A stretch of DNA of 64,000 nt from Actinernus sp. WN-2022 (Eukaryota; Cnidaria; Anthozoa; Actiniaria; Actinernidae): positions 7,673,714-7,737,713 of the forward strand of contig JAOWCC010001368.1 in NCBI GenBank assembly GCA_030867875.1. Direction: 5' to 3'. Shown here one piece after another: positions 47,201 to 58,906 of the stretch; the first letter of the stretch is position 1; every line of letters begins with the position of its first letter. Position numbers and translations under genes: made by a program. The notes below the pieces were generated by a model. The model saw nothing but the letters and a program-made list of their open reading frames with translations, ran no database searches and was not told the origin of the DNA.

Positions 47201-48054
47201 GATGTCTACAAACTTTTGCCGTGAGGTTTGCGCCGTAGTGTTTACAAACTTTTGCCGTGATGTCTACAAACTTTTGCCGTGAGGTTTGCGCCGTAGTGTT
47301 TACAAACTTTTGCCGTGATGTCTACAAACTTTTGCCGTGAGGTTTGCGCCGTAGTGTTTACAAACTTTTGCCGTGATGTCTACAAACTTTTGCCGTGAGG
47401 TTTGCGCCGTAGTGTTTACAAACTTTTGCCGTGATGTCTACAAACTTTTGCCGTGAGGTTTGCGCCGTAGTGTTTACAAACTTTTGCCGTGATGTCTACA
47501 AACTTTTGCCGTGAGGTTTGCGCCGTAGTGTTTACAAACTTTTGCCGTGATGTCTACAAACTTTTGCCGTGAGGTTTGCGCCGTAGTGTTTACAAACTTT
47601 TGCCGTGATGTCTACAAACTTTTGCCGTGAGGTTTGCGCCGTAGTGTTTACAAACTTTTGCCGTGATGTCTACAAACTTTTGCCGTGAGGTTTGCGCCGT
47701 AGTGTTTACAAACTTTTGCCGTGATGTCTACAAACTTTTGCCGTGAGGTTTGCGCCGTAGTGTTTACAAACTTTTGCCGTGATGTCTACAAACTTTTGCC
47801 GTGAGGTTTGCGCCGTAGTGTTTACAAACTTTTGCCGTGATGTCTACAAACTTTTGCCGTGAGGTTTGCGCCGTAGTGTTTACAAACTTTTGCCGTGATG
47901 TCTACAAACTTTTGCCGTGAGGTTTGCGCCGTAGTGTTTACAAACTTTTGCCGTGATGTCTACAAACTTTTGCCGTGAGGTTTGCGCCGTAGTGTTTACA
48001 AACTTTTGCCGTGATGTCTACAAACTTTTGCCGTGATACTTGTGGGCCACCGTA
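44241..48054. mobile_element. 3.8-kb foldback element with 58-bp satellite arm
   Basis: Ends TACGGTGGCCCACAAGTATC and its complement, flanked by the 6-bp repeat GACTAG (44235-44240, 48055-48060). Alternatively the ends are CGGTGG with TA. The left arm (to about 44760) repeats CACGGCAAAAGTTTG in irregular order, and its first 136 bp are duplicated (44241, 44377). Unique sequence 44770-44960 is mirrored at 45165-45320. The right arm is a long satellite. No coding sequence. It lies in intron 3 of gene 2. Confidence 0.88.
45325..48030. repeat. 58-bp satellite array
   Basis: Built from CAAACTTTTGCCGTGATGTC, a second CAAACTTTTGCCGTGA and GGTTTGCGCCGTAGTGTTTA. From about 46020 to 48020 there are about 34 tandem 58-bp units that look identical by eye. 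Before that (45325-46020) the units are variable. Confidence 0.97.
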
Positions 48055-48131
48055 GACTAGGGACGACTGCAGCTTATGCAAAAATGGCGGAACACGTGAG
48101 GTTTTCGAGTTCAATTTTGTATGGCTTTTAA

Positions 48132-50228
48132 AGTGTTTATGAAACCAAATTTTGCAACTTTATTTTATTGCAGAATAATAAAGTTCATTCTTTTCTGATT
48201 ATCAAGAGTATATTTATTTTTCAGTTCCGCCTTCGGAAAGGTCTCTTTTTCGCCATTCAAATTGACTACTTTATGCTAAAAAACTGTCCGGTTTGCCGCG
48301 CGGCCAAATGAGCTGCGTGACGTCACTGTGAGGACTCATTGCTACAAACATGGCGGACTCCAGCGACAAAGTTTCAGAGAAAGCTAAAAATAAGCGAGGA
48401 GGTGGAAGATATTGTGGCTGCATGGTGGCCTTGGTTTTCTTCCCGTATTTAACTTTATCCTACGCCAAAATACAATGGACATTGAAGTTCTAATATACAG
48501 TGTTACTCATTCACAGTTTGATACAACACAACTACAAGAAATGACTCACCAAGAACTCGGCGATAACTTTAATACTCCTGTACTTTTATGCTGAATCCAG
48601 AACAGTGAATGGCAAAGAATACAATATAGGGTTTCTCTGGTTTCCTGTAGAAATTCGTTTAGGAGGATCCTGAATGTTCGTGAATGAAAAACGGACGATA
48701 AAACTTGCAAAGAACCCAGAATTTCGAAAGCCGTATAGTCGAACTGAGCCTCAAAAGCTACGCAACTCACTGCCATCAGAGCAGCACTGAGTTAAACACT
48801 GTTCCTTGGGATAATGAAAATATAATTTTTCAGACCACAGAATAAATAGCCAGTGTCTGACAACGATGCAGTTGTTGTAGAAAATATAGTCGGGAACCTC
48901 AACTCACGTAACTCAGTCTCAGATGCCGCTATATTATAAACGCTTTCTCTATGAATGTTTTTCCATCATGCATTTTCAATACTATCACAATGTGCAGATT
49001 AACTTCTCCTGTGCTGGCCATACATTGTAAAAAGAAAGCACTTGTGTTTCCTGCAACAGTTTTGATCAGTTGACAATTTTACAGCCCGTTTGCGGCCGGC
49101 AGTCTTGCAATTTCTGTCTTACACTTTTATAAATCGACATGTTCTTTTTATAGCAGGTTATTTCATCCAATAAGAAACGAGTTTTCAGATCGTCAATGTC
49201 AAGCTGTCAGAATTGAACCAATCAGCGACGAGAAATGTTGTAAACAAGTCGAGTACAGTAAAATGGAGTTTTCGCTGTAGTCAGTTCATTTGCTTAGTAG
49301 ATTTTTATTTGGGTTCTTAAAATTAGATAGCTTACTTTCCTTCGTCTAGATTGAAGTTTATATTATAAAACAAATAACAGATGGTTCTCCTTGTTCTATC
49401 ACAAAATAATGTTTTTACCACAACTGCCGGTAATGTCGCGATCTGATTGGTCGATGTACGGTGGTAAATGAAAGTCCAGACAACGGTGCTGACGCGAGAA
49501 AGTTATAGACAAAGCTGGCTCTTTCAAAGCTGTCACGCTTTGTAACGAAACTTCCTTGTACGTTTTCTAATATTGTTTTAAAAATCAAATTTCCTCTGGT
49601 TTTCCGTGGTGCGGACTCTTATTTACCACGATTTACGTCATCACATGGTCAAAATTTGTTGCGGACTCACTCGGCTGCGCCTTGTGAGTCCACAACAAAT
49701 TTTGACCATGTGATGACGTAAATCGTGGTAAATAAGAGTCCACACCACGGAAAACCAGAGGAAATTTGCGGCTAAACTTTCGAGGTCTTGAAATGCTGCT
49801 AAATGTACCCGCGTTCTGCTCGTGCATCCGCAGTTTTTCAAGACCTCGAGCGTCCTTTTTTTTTATAGAACAAGGAGAACCTTCTTTTATTTGTTAAGTA
49901 TTGTGTTGCGTTCTACTGTATTTCATTTTTTTGTATTGAATTGTTTGTGCTTTATTATATTGTATTTTTTTGGTAGAAATGCGTGTTGTCCAACATGATC
50001 ATATTTAGGTATTGTCACTTGCGAGTCCTCACAGTGACGTCATTGTAATGGCAGATTCGGTTCCAGGCCCCGGACAGTTTTAAGCATAAAGTAGTCAATT
50101 TGAATGGCGAAAAAGAGACATTTCCGAAGGCAGAACTGAAAAATAAATATACTCTTGATAATCAGAAAAGAATGAACTTTATTATTCTACAATAAAATAA
50201 AGTTGCAAAACTTGGTTTCATAAACACT
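48132..50228. mobile_element. 2.1-kb TTAA-flanked TIR element
   Basis: TTAA|AGTGTTTATGAAACCAA at the left, TTGGTTTCATAAACACT|TTAA at the right (TTAA 48128-48131 and 50229-50232). Arms are about 200 bp, with internal TGACGTCACTGTGAGGACTC facing GAGTCCTCACAGTGACGTCA. The 1.7-kb interior has no recognised transposase and includes a palindromic MITE (49587-49767). Confidence 0.85.
49411..49767. mobile_element. Palindromic MITE, family copy 1
   Basis: 49587-49767 is a long near-perfect palindrome starting AAATTTCCTCTGGTTTTCCG. The preceding 49411-49586 (ACCACAACTGCCGGTAA..) also matches copy 2 at 57658-57836. It is nested in the 48132 element. Confidence 0.8.
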
Positions 50229-50644
50229 TTAACGCCGTCCTGTCCTTTATATTCAATCCTCCGTTTATGGGATTCTGTGATTTTCTACGTTATCTCAATG
50301 ATCAGTGTAATTTTTTTGCCGTGATGCGTAAAACATTCAATTTCCAACTTTAATTTCCGTTACATCTTCGCGTGCACTCATACGCGTCGTGTTCTTTCTA
50401 TTGTATGCCGTCACCTTTTCCGTTATGCGCGTGCAATTCATAATAATTTGTTTTCATAATTACGTCTTCACGCACGCATTACATTTCCCGTTACATATGC
50501 GCGTGCATCTCCGTATTTAATTATTGGGAGCTCAGCTCATAGGCTTGCCTATATATATATATATATTACAACAACCCTCCATCTCTCATCATGGCAGCTT
50601 CGTCAAAGACACATTATGTATCAATTGTCTTTACTCTGTTATAG

Positions 50645-50878
50645 GAGAAAGGCTTCCATCATACCCACGTTGCCCTCGGCTGATTCCTCGACCTCCATCC
50701 CGTCTCACTGGGACCCAATCCCTGAAGGTCAGGAGTTTGCACGCGTCACGCTATCGACGGTCTGTGGAGAGTACAAGAAAGCAGAAACACAGTTTCAGCA
50801 AGGTCTGGCATCAGAAACAAAGAGGATTCTCAAGATAGAAAGAATCCAGAACCCTGAATTGTGGACGGAATTCGTGCA
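50645..50878 (+). CDS. PARP12: Gene 2 exon 4: N-terminal part of the PARP catalytic domain
   Basis: 234 nt, phase 2 to 2. SHWDPIPEGQEFARVTLSTV and IERIQNPELWTEF match gene 1 exon 4 with scattered substitutions. Acceptor GTTATAG|GAGA, donor GCA|GTAAGT. Confidence 0.92.
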
Positions 50879-50956
50879 GTAAGTTTAAAATAATACTAGA
50901 CTTCTTATCTTGTTAGTAGATCAGGTACTCAGTGTTACCAGAAGTCCATAACCAGG

Positions 50957-51212
50957 AGCCTCGTGGTTAGCTCTGTGGTTAAGCTCCGGTCTGTCGTGCG
51001 GGAGGTCGTGGGTTCAAACCCCGGCCGGAACAACACTGGCTCAGGGTCTTAAAATAACTGAATAGAAGGTGCTGCCTTTGTGATCGATGGTTAGACCTTC
51101 ACGTCTTCTCGGATAAGGACGATAAAGCGTAGGCCCTCGGAGACCACCATAGAAGGGCTTTAAGCCTGTTGAGGTTCTCCATCCACCTTCGAGTGGTAAA
51201 ACGGCATTGGCA
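50957..51212 (+). repeat. tRNA-derived SINE
   Basis: Box A-like TGGTTAGCTCTGTGG and box B GGTTCAAACCCC (51012-51023) at tRNA-like spacing. They are followed by a body with GGGTCTTAAAATAACTGA and CTTCTCGGATAAGGACGATA that I associate with coral SINEs. It lies in intron 4 of gene 2. Confidence 0.78.
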
Positions 51213-51404
51213 GCCATGTTTCTTTTATAAACACAAAATTAATGAATTCTAATCTTTCATTAGAACAAAGTACTTCATGTTTTGGTCCAATCAGAGTTGC
51301 TGGTGCAATTAGTGCAACATACTTGGCTATATATTTAGAGAGAATCGTTTTCTAAAAATAGATTATACCGTAAACTGATGGACCAAGAGACCCAGTATGG
51401 CTTA
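51213..51404. repeat. Dispersed repeat, copy 1
   Basis: AGCCATGTTTCTTTTATAAA through GAGAATCGTTTTCTAAAAAT is repeated in the same orientation at 57225-57400. Confidence 0.75.
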
Positions 51405-51469
51405 ATACTGTATGGACTTAATACTGACTTAATACTATAATACTGGTCTTACCCAGTATCATACAATAA

Positions 51470-51690
51470 ACAGGGCGAAAGGTGCTCTCTGATTGGTCGA
51501 TAGCCATGATCTATTAGAGCACAGATGACGTCAAAAGAGCTCTCTATTTTGTTGGGACAGTTCGCTAATTATTGTATAAAATAAAAATATGTCATTTTGC
51601 CGTGTGTCTGACTTCTTATAGTGCACAAATTATATCAAAACATGAGAGAACAGAAAGGCACGTCACGAGACGCAGAATGCATCTATTTGT
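51470..51690. repeat. Relative of the 43.5-kb MITE
   Basis: Shares CTCTGATTGGTC, GCACAGATGACGTCA and CTTATAG.GCACA features with 42850-42960 and 43546-43740. Confidence 0.5.
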
Positions 51691-52562
51691 TTATAGTGAT
51701 AACCGAAAAAGGGAGGCCATCGGATTTTGTTGCACAGACCGCTCGCAGTACTGCTCTTGGTTTTCATCTTATTTGAAAGGAAGATCTATGAATGGAATAT
51801 TTTCTAAGAACTTCGAACTGAACTGGGGAGTGCCACATTGTCTTGTGTTGGCTCTTTACTCTTTATTCCAGTAAACTGTTTGAAAGCATTGAATCGCATC
51901 TTCCTGACGGCGGCACACGCTCACGCTACTGACACCCAGCTCTATCTCTCATTCATTCAATACTGATCAGATAAATGTTCTTGTTACCATTGAGAGGTGC
52001 GTTAGTGTCTGCAGTTGGCTGACCAGCAGTTAGCTGCAAAGTCAGTGATAAAAGCATTAAAGAAAACAGAGAACAAAGAAAGTAAGAAAAACCCCAGAAG
52101 AGCCTCTAGCTACACCGCGTCAAAATGTTATGGTGCGCTGACCGATAAGAACGAAGGCTCTGGGGAGGAGATTGTCCAAATACAAGTTTGGTAAAGTTTC
52201 CGAGGGCTTTTTTAGTAACTCAGTTTCTAACTTAGTAGACTGGCTCTGGATTACAAATTAAGAAAACTTGTGAACGTTTTAGGCTATGCTTTAAAGTAGT
52301 TTTGTTGTTTTAGACGGAGCACTTCACAGACCTAAAACAGAAATGATTGCCTTTGTTTTCTTTCAGCTAGGTTCGCGGGAAAGTAGCGTGAAGCGCGGTC
52401 CACCAAAAGCGTATGCGCCTTGCGTTATGCTGCGGTGTACCAGCAGGCAAGGGTAGAAATCGAACTTTGGCTTCTTCAGAAAGCTATTTTCCTACCATCA
52501 AGTTGCAACAATGTTACGTTGTTTTTCTGATCACGGGATTAACTATTAATTTACTCTTTCAG
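51691..52562. other. End of gene 2 intron 4
   Basis: No element is recognised. 52455-52562 aligns with the end of gene 1 intron 4 (16338-16442). Confidence 0.5.
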
Positions 52563-52983
52563 GAGGAAGACCCGCATGACAAAGAAGGCTAAGAAGCCCC
52601 CAGATGAGCGCCAACTATTTCACGGTACGTCCAACGACATTGTGCCAGCGATATGCCAGCAGGGGTTCGACTGGCGCATGTGCGGTAGGCATGGCACCGC
52701 CTATGGCAAAGGCAGCTATTTTGCTTGTACATCATCCTATTCGCACCGCTACACAGACCGCACGACAGCTCGTGGCAAAGAGAATCACATGTTTCTGGCC
52801 AGGGTGCTCGTGGGCTCGTACGTTTTAGGAAACAGCTCGACTGTTCGCCCGCCATCTAAAGATCCAAAGAATCCACATGGGGAACTGTACGACTCTTGCG
52901 TTGACGACGTTAACAGCCCTGTTTTGTTCGTTGTTTTTGAGAATGGTCAGGCCTACCCAGAATATCTGATCACTTACCTGTAA
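52563..52983 (+). CDS. PARP12: Gene 2 exon 5: PARP catalytic core and stop
   Basis: 421 nt, phase 2 entry, TAA at 52981-52983. ERQLFHGTSND, GKGSYFACTSSYSHRYTD and LFVVFENGQAYPEYLITYL. His, Tyr and Leu triad positions as in gene 1. Acceptor CTCTTTCAG|GAGG. Confidence 0.93.
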
Positions 52984-53012
52984 TCTACCTCATAGGTGAC
53001 TTGTAGTTAATC

Positions 53013-53390
53013 AAGAGGGAATAAGTAAGAGAGGGAATCTCCAAAACGCGCGCTTGTGAGATGATAATGTCAATAATTATATTTTTAGTAACCAGAAGCA
53101 GCTGAGCTGAAGCAAGTGCGCAATCGCGCGACGCCAAAGTCCATGGCGGCAAAATATTTCGCGCCATGAGATTGTTGTTGCGCGATCGCGCACTTTGCTT
53201 TAGCTGCTTCCGGTTACTAAAATAGATTTTATTAGACATTATCTCTTACCAAGAGAGCATAAGTAAGAGAGGGAATCTTGTAGCGCGCAGTGTCTAATAA
53301 AATCTATTTTTAGTAACCGGAAGCAGCTTATTAGAGATTACCACTCTTACTTATGTTCTCTTGATCTTACCTATGCTCTCTCGTATAACT
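53013..53390. mobile_element. Palindromic MITE complex just after gene 2
   Basis: AGTAACCAGAAGCAGCTGAG at 53087 faces TAGCTGCTTCCGGTTACTAA at about 53200. Outer AAGAGAGCATAAGTAAGAGA and its complements recur three times. It begins about 30 bp after the stop codon, so it may lie in the 3' UTR. Confidence 0.65.
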
Positions 53391-55288
53391 AGAAAACGGT
53401 ACAAAACATAGTTACCGTCAGATTGCAGCGGCGTAGGCAGATTTTGCCAATGGGGTCCCGACACGAGCGCCAGAGGTTTTTGCCTCTATGGGGACGGGGA
53501 TTTGATCCATAGTTCGATTGAAGTTTGATTTTTAGTTTTGGAGGTAGGCTTTGTAGCTGTTTTTTTTACATTGTTTTATTCCTATTCATTTTACCAAGCG
53601 AGGGTCACGGGTACCCTAGGATCCCCTCCCCGTTCCCAGCCAAGCCTCTGCGTTGGTACGGCGCAAAAGTGTCGAGTCATGGAAAACGGAATGGAGGAGT
53701 GCGATTTCTGAGCCGGCTTCTTGATTCCAGTCATTTTTTGTAGGAATTTAAATTCAAAATGGTAATATACTGACTGGAGTGCAATTTGGGCTGAAATCAC
53801 ATGAGTGATTACAAATTAATAAAGGAATTGCGTTTTAAAAACAGTGGAACGTCAACTTAGAGGGCGTAAAATAAATAACGGGACAAAAAGGTGAAAAACA
53901 TCGGGGAGATTTTAGGATGGTGTCCATGGCGTTTTATCACGCGCGGCTAGAAATAATAGTTTTTGAACGAGTTTAGCTGGCAAAATCAAAGCTTTTATTC
54001 TCCTGGGCCGTGAATCAACATGGTCGCCGTGTGATCAAACCTCATTTTCTTAGCTCCGCCGGCGCCGCTAATTAATTGTTTTATCGAATTAAGGTCTACG
54101 TTCTTAGTTGATGACAACTTGTCAATGCGTCTTGTCCAACAACGTATGGCAACAGAAAAAAAGAACTAAAAAATAGTGCCGCACAGATACGATATAATTG
54201 CTGAGGTGGTTTAATGTCTCGGGATCTCCCAGCCCGAAAAAAAAGTTGGGGAAAATTAAAACGAAACAAAACAAAAACTTATGAAAGCACTAATCGGAAA
54301 CAAAACAAAACATTTTAAAAAGCAACAAAAAACGAAAGGAAAAAAAGTTCGCAGGAAGGTGGTGCCTAACCTTGTTTAAAACAAGCGATATATTAATAGT
54401 TCTTGTGTTATGGATTTTAATGGATTGAACAAGGATTATACGGCACTGCGATCTGCCTATAGTAAAAAGGGAAAAATAAAACGTTTTCAGGGAAGGCGGT
54501 GTTAAAACAAGCGATATATATCATTTGGTACTGCGGTCTGCCTTATGTAATATGCCCTGCATGCGCATCAGTTGGGTAGACACTTTAATATTTCCATCAA
54601 ATCCAAACTACCCTTGGCCACCATTTCTACTTGGTGTAGTTATGACGTTTGCCTTAAAGTGCTACTACGACGAAATTCAACCATTTTCTTTTCTATATTT
54701 TTGTCTTCCAAAATGACACTGTCTAAAATATTCCAATCAGTGAAAAATATTACCAAAGGATTAAATTAAACTATTAATTTTGCAGAGAGTTTACCGTCGA
54801 AATCTCGTCCGCCATTATACTGAAGTGTGTTCCAAATACTTCGTGATTTTCGACCAGCGGTTTGCTGTTGTGACGTCATTTCTCAACGCGTCGCTGTTGT
54901 AAATGCATATTTCCATCTAAATCTTCGTTCTTTCCTTTCCATTTTGGAAAAAAATGTATAAACATGTACTTCGTGTGAAAGTTTGTGTGAAACGCAGCCC
55001 CGCAGTTGTGTTGAGAAAAATACGTCACGTCCGCTGGAAAATTAGCTCTGTTACAGGAACGGGTTCGGGTACTCAGAATGGCGGACATGAAATCTCAAGA
55101 TTAGGATCCCAATAAATAAGACTTCCCTTCCTGATATAAAAAACGCTTTGGGCAGGAAAAAATATAACAACTTTACTTTAGAAATACACAAAAATATCAC
55201 TATCTAAACATTTGCTCGTAGTCAGCACTTGAAATGCAGAGTGTTGTGGATTCGAACCCCCGTACAACAAGTGCAACAACAACTTTAT
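53391..55288. other. Intergenic, nothing clear
   Basis: A weak local duplication is visible (AAGCGATATAT with TGCGATCTGCC-like phrases at about 54380-54450 and 54505-54545). An isolated box B-like GGGTTCGAATCC on the minus strand (about 55250-55262) has no matching box A. Confidence 0.4.
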
Positions 55289-57068
55289 TATTACTCGGGC
55301 TGCCTGTGGCAGCACCGAGTCTTAAAATGCAAGTCGTTTTTTTTTTTTTTTTTTTTTTTTTTTTGTTGGGTGTCGCAAAATTTCTGCGCATGCGTTAAAG
55401 GTCAAATTCACACCAATCAGATTGCACTGTGCTGGTCACGCAACAATCGCCAGGTTAATTTATTTACATAATTTAATACAAGTAAAGCAAGATGGCGGAA
55501 GACCCGCGAGGAACTTTCTCTCTAATTTGGAGTCTCATCTCTCAAATGTAAGCGAAAGCCTTCCAACAGGCTCAGGATATTTCAACTGGCGCTATTGACG
55601 GAGCCGAAGGACCGCGTTTTTTACCCAGATGGCCAGTGATTTTATTATACGACACGTACGACGACCTGAAGCCAGTGTAGGGGCCAGGATCCGGAAAGCT
55701 AAAATTCGAAGAAATACATATTGGAATCTATAAGCCATCGGCTCGCTGTGCTGCATTTAAAACATCCGAGGAGAACATCTTATTTTGGGTGAAGGCACTT
55801 CAAGACCAATATTATGAGTCTCTTAAAAACTGTCAGAGATTTAAATTTACCGTAAGTTGGATCAGAGAGTATTGAGATCAAGTTATTTCGTTCCAGCGAG
55901 GATATTGACCAAGCGGAAACGGTACAAGCTGTCGAAGGATTTTACTTATAATCATCCACGTCTACTTAACAACAGGAATAGTTATGTGCCAAGGCATGGG
56001 CAAAGATAGAGTTTCCCAGATTACAGATGAAAGTAGAGAACTTAATGAACGAAGAAACAGAGGTCACGCGCGACATGCTTGATAACATGAACATGTTCAA
56101 CACTTTATGTTATACTAAGAAAACAAAACAAATTACAGAGCCTGCAAGTTCACAAGTCAATGAAAACCCCCAAGAGCCTGTAGTTTTAGATCAACATATC
56201 CTTGAAACTCCAAAAGCAACATACACATGAGTCAAATTCAAACCGGAAGAGACGGAATTCTTTAGATTCTTCACGAGGATAAAAATATTTGTTAGCCCGC
56301 AATAAGAACTCTCTCGCTGCTTTAACGACCTTGATTTGTAACATGGAGGCTGACCTAACTGATATGGGTAATGAATTCTTACTCTCGTCACATCAAAACA
56401 CGAACTCAGTCATTTGGAAGACAAATTAGTGCAGCAAGATAATATATACAAGACCGAAATCAAGATGCTGTCATCTCGAATATATTATTGACCTAGAAGT
56501 TGAAAATGGCGAGTTGAAAGCGGATCTAACTTAAAGCTGAGATCCGACTTTCAAACTTAAAAAAAAAATCAAGAATACAAAAAAGAAGACAATGTTCCGA
56601 GACTACCCAACCTACTGAAGCTTATCAGTTTGTTCAAGAGCCATATTTCTTACATGACAACCCGATCCCTATTCATCAGAATACATTTTCTGTGCTAAAT
56701 GACGAGAGTTTACAATCACCTGACCGACAACCCACTACTAAAGAAAGGGACCATGAAGTACGGTAGTACGGTTAATTCTCGGGTTCAAAACAATGAATAT
56801 ATGCCTGCTCAAATGCAGTGTGTTAAACGAATAAGTAGTGTTTAAATTAAAAGGTCAACATACGAGAAAAAGAAAACTATTAAATTACATATATACTAGG
56901 GGAGCAGAGAATGAAAGTCACCGCGCTACTGGCCACTCCTAAAGACTGCTAAATTCAGCTAATAATTCTTCCCTTTGGTTAATATTAGAGGATTAAGAGG
57001 ATTTCAAATGAAAGTGTATTTCATCTTCAATCTAATGTGGCCCGAGTGAAAGCCCAGATGGGCTCTTG
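55289..57068 (+). mobile_element. 1.8-kb hairpin-ended element, long form
   Basis: Left end ACTCGGGCTGCC TGT GGCAGCACCGAGT (hairpin), a poly-T run, TCACGCAACAATC and AAGCAAGATGGCGG. Right end GGCCCGAGTGAAAGCCCAGA TGGGCTCTTGTT (hairpin). The 14803-15233 copy shares both ends and lacks 55496-56819. The interior looks like a broken gene (see 55493). Confidence 0.8.
55493..56230 (+). pseudogene. Broken, unrecognised coding sequence in the hairpin-ended element
   Basis: From an ATG at 55492-55494 the reading MAEDPRGTFSLIWSLISQM is followed by a stop. Further open pieces (EEIHIGIYKPSARCAAFK, FWVKALQDQYYESLKNCQRF, and an acidic 67-residue frame at 56027-56230 beginning MKVENLMNEETEVTRDML) are interrupted by stops and frame changes. 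Composition is protein-like, but I recognise no family. It may be the decayed mobility gene. Confidence 0.45.
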
Positions 57069-57224
57069 TTACCATTTAAAAAACAGAGATTCAAGTATAA
57101 AGTATCAAGTAGGACCAGAAGACCATAACGAGAAGTCTAGATAAGCAATGGAACGCGGCCCATCAGTTTACGGTATAATCTATTCTTAGAACTGCGCTCA
57201 AACTACTTTCGTGAGAGAAAAACA

Positions 57225-57400
57225 ATGATAGCCATGTTTCTTTTATAAACACAAAATTAGTTCTCTTATTAGAACAAAGGCTTTCGTGTTTTGGACCAAT
57301 CCGGAGTTGCTGGGGCAATTAGATGCGATACGCTTGGGTATTGATTTAGCGAGAATCGTTTTCTAAAAATAGTTATACCATAAACTGAGACCCAGTATGA
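57225..57400. repeat. Dispersed repeat, copy 2
   Basis: Matches 51213-51404 in the same orientation, with small deletions. Confidence 0.75.
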
Positions 57401-57657
57401 TTCAGATTCAGATTTCTTTATTAAATACTATTTAATACAAAATATAAACAGAATATTAAGTAAAGAATACTATTAAGAAATGTATAGTTTGATTATATAT
57501 AATTGATATATAGAGCAAAAGTGTGCAGTGGTTAAAGGAGCTAAGCTTTCGAGTTAACCACTGCCACGTAGGAAGTAAAGACTCGGGCTCGGTCCATACA
57601 CACACAAAAAAGAACTCGACCAATATCCCCCCATCCGGACCTCACGCTTGGTCAATA

Positions 57658-58001
57658 AATGTTTTTTACCACAATTGCCGGTAATCTCGCGATCTGATTG
57701 GTCGATGTGCGGTGGTAAATGAGTCTAGACAACTGTGCTGACGCTAGAAAGTTATAGACAATGCTGGCTCTTTCAAAACTGTCACGCTTTGTAACAAAAC
57801 TTCCTTGTACATTTTCTAATATCGTTGTAAAAAAATAAATTTCCTCTGGTTTTCCGTGGTGTGGACTCTTATTTACCACGATTTACGTCATCACATGGTC
57901 AAAATTTGTTGCGCCGAGTGAGTCCACAACGAATTTTGACCATGTGATGACGTAAATCGTGGTAAATAACAGTCCACACCACGGAAAACCAGAGGAAATT
58001 T
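57658..58001. mobile_element. Palindromic MITE, family copy 2
   Basis: Same arrangement as 49411-49767: a CACAATTGCCGGTAA leader and the AAATTTCCTCTGGTTTTCCG palindrome (57837-58001), centred near 57912. Confidence 0.82.
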
Positions 58002-58574
58002 GCTAATTATTATATGGCTTTTGCTGAACAAAGCTGTGCTTCAGTTCTTTTCCCCCCCAACAATACATGTACCACATGCACTGCTGAATGGTTTCTTTCG
58101 CAAGCAACAGTAGCATTGTGTCTGATTGGTCAGTTCAATGAGAGGTCATTTCTGATTGGCTGAGGGTAAGATTGAAACTCTTTCAATGTTAGGTAGATTT
58201 GGTGTATAAAGAAAGTAAAATTCAGTTACGGAAGTTCACCTCGATTTATCCGAAAAAAACAGCAAAGAAAATCCGGCTAAATGTGTACCAAAACTCTTCA
58301 ACTCGTCAAATGTAATACTAGGGATTGTTTACTTGTCATCGTCATCGCTTAGGACAATCTGGCGCCATTTCTTGTGAAAATCTTCAACATTTTGCGAAAC
58401 ATGGTTTTGGTCCCGTGTTGACTTGAATGCTGAACGGACTACGGTTTTCAAATTTAGTCGTCGTTCCTTGCCTTGCTGAACGGAAAGCTCCCATCGTTTG
58501 GAATTCTAAAGACTCGTAAAAAGAGTTGGAATTCGTCTCCTTTCATGATGATTGTTGTGAAGCTGTCTATTTAG

Positions 58575-58697
58575 CAAATTTCCTCTGGTTTTCCGTGGTG
58601 TGGCTCTTATTTACCACGATTTTTACGTCATCACATGGTCAAAAACGAGGCGCAAAAAAAATTGACCATGTAATGACGTAAATCGTGGTGAAATTTC
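58575..58697. mobile_element. Palindromic MITE, family copy 3 (short)
   Basis: AAATTTCCTCTGGTTTTCCG to ATTTACGTCATCACATGGTC-like arms with a reduced centre. The right arm lacks its outer part. Confidence 0.75.
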
Positions 58698-58906
58698 AAG
58701 TTGAAATTAGGGATTAAGTTATCCTCTATGGTATTATGCCCGAAATTATGCCGGCATAGTTTGTCAAACTGTTTCGCAGGCCACCCTATTTCCAATAAAT
58801 TAGTAAACAATCTGATTGGTCAAAGCGAAGCACGTGACCTACGAACGCGCGCACACCGAAGCTCAATGAAAATGGCGGGAAACGTTCTTGTTCGGTTGAG
58901 GAAAAG

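Noticed and set aside
50524..50838. Second frame over gene 2 exon 4
   Set aside because: Shadow of the PARP exon in another frame.
55245..55285. Possible tRNA gene or SINE from a box B-like GGGTTCGAATCC on the minus strand
   Set aside because: No box A or tRNA fold is found at the expected distance.
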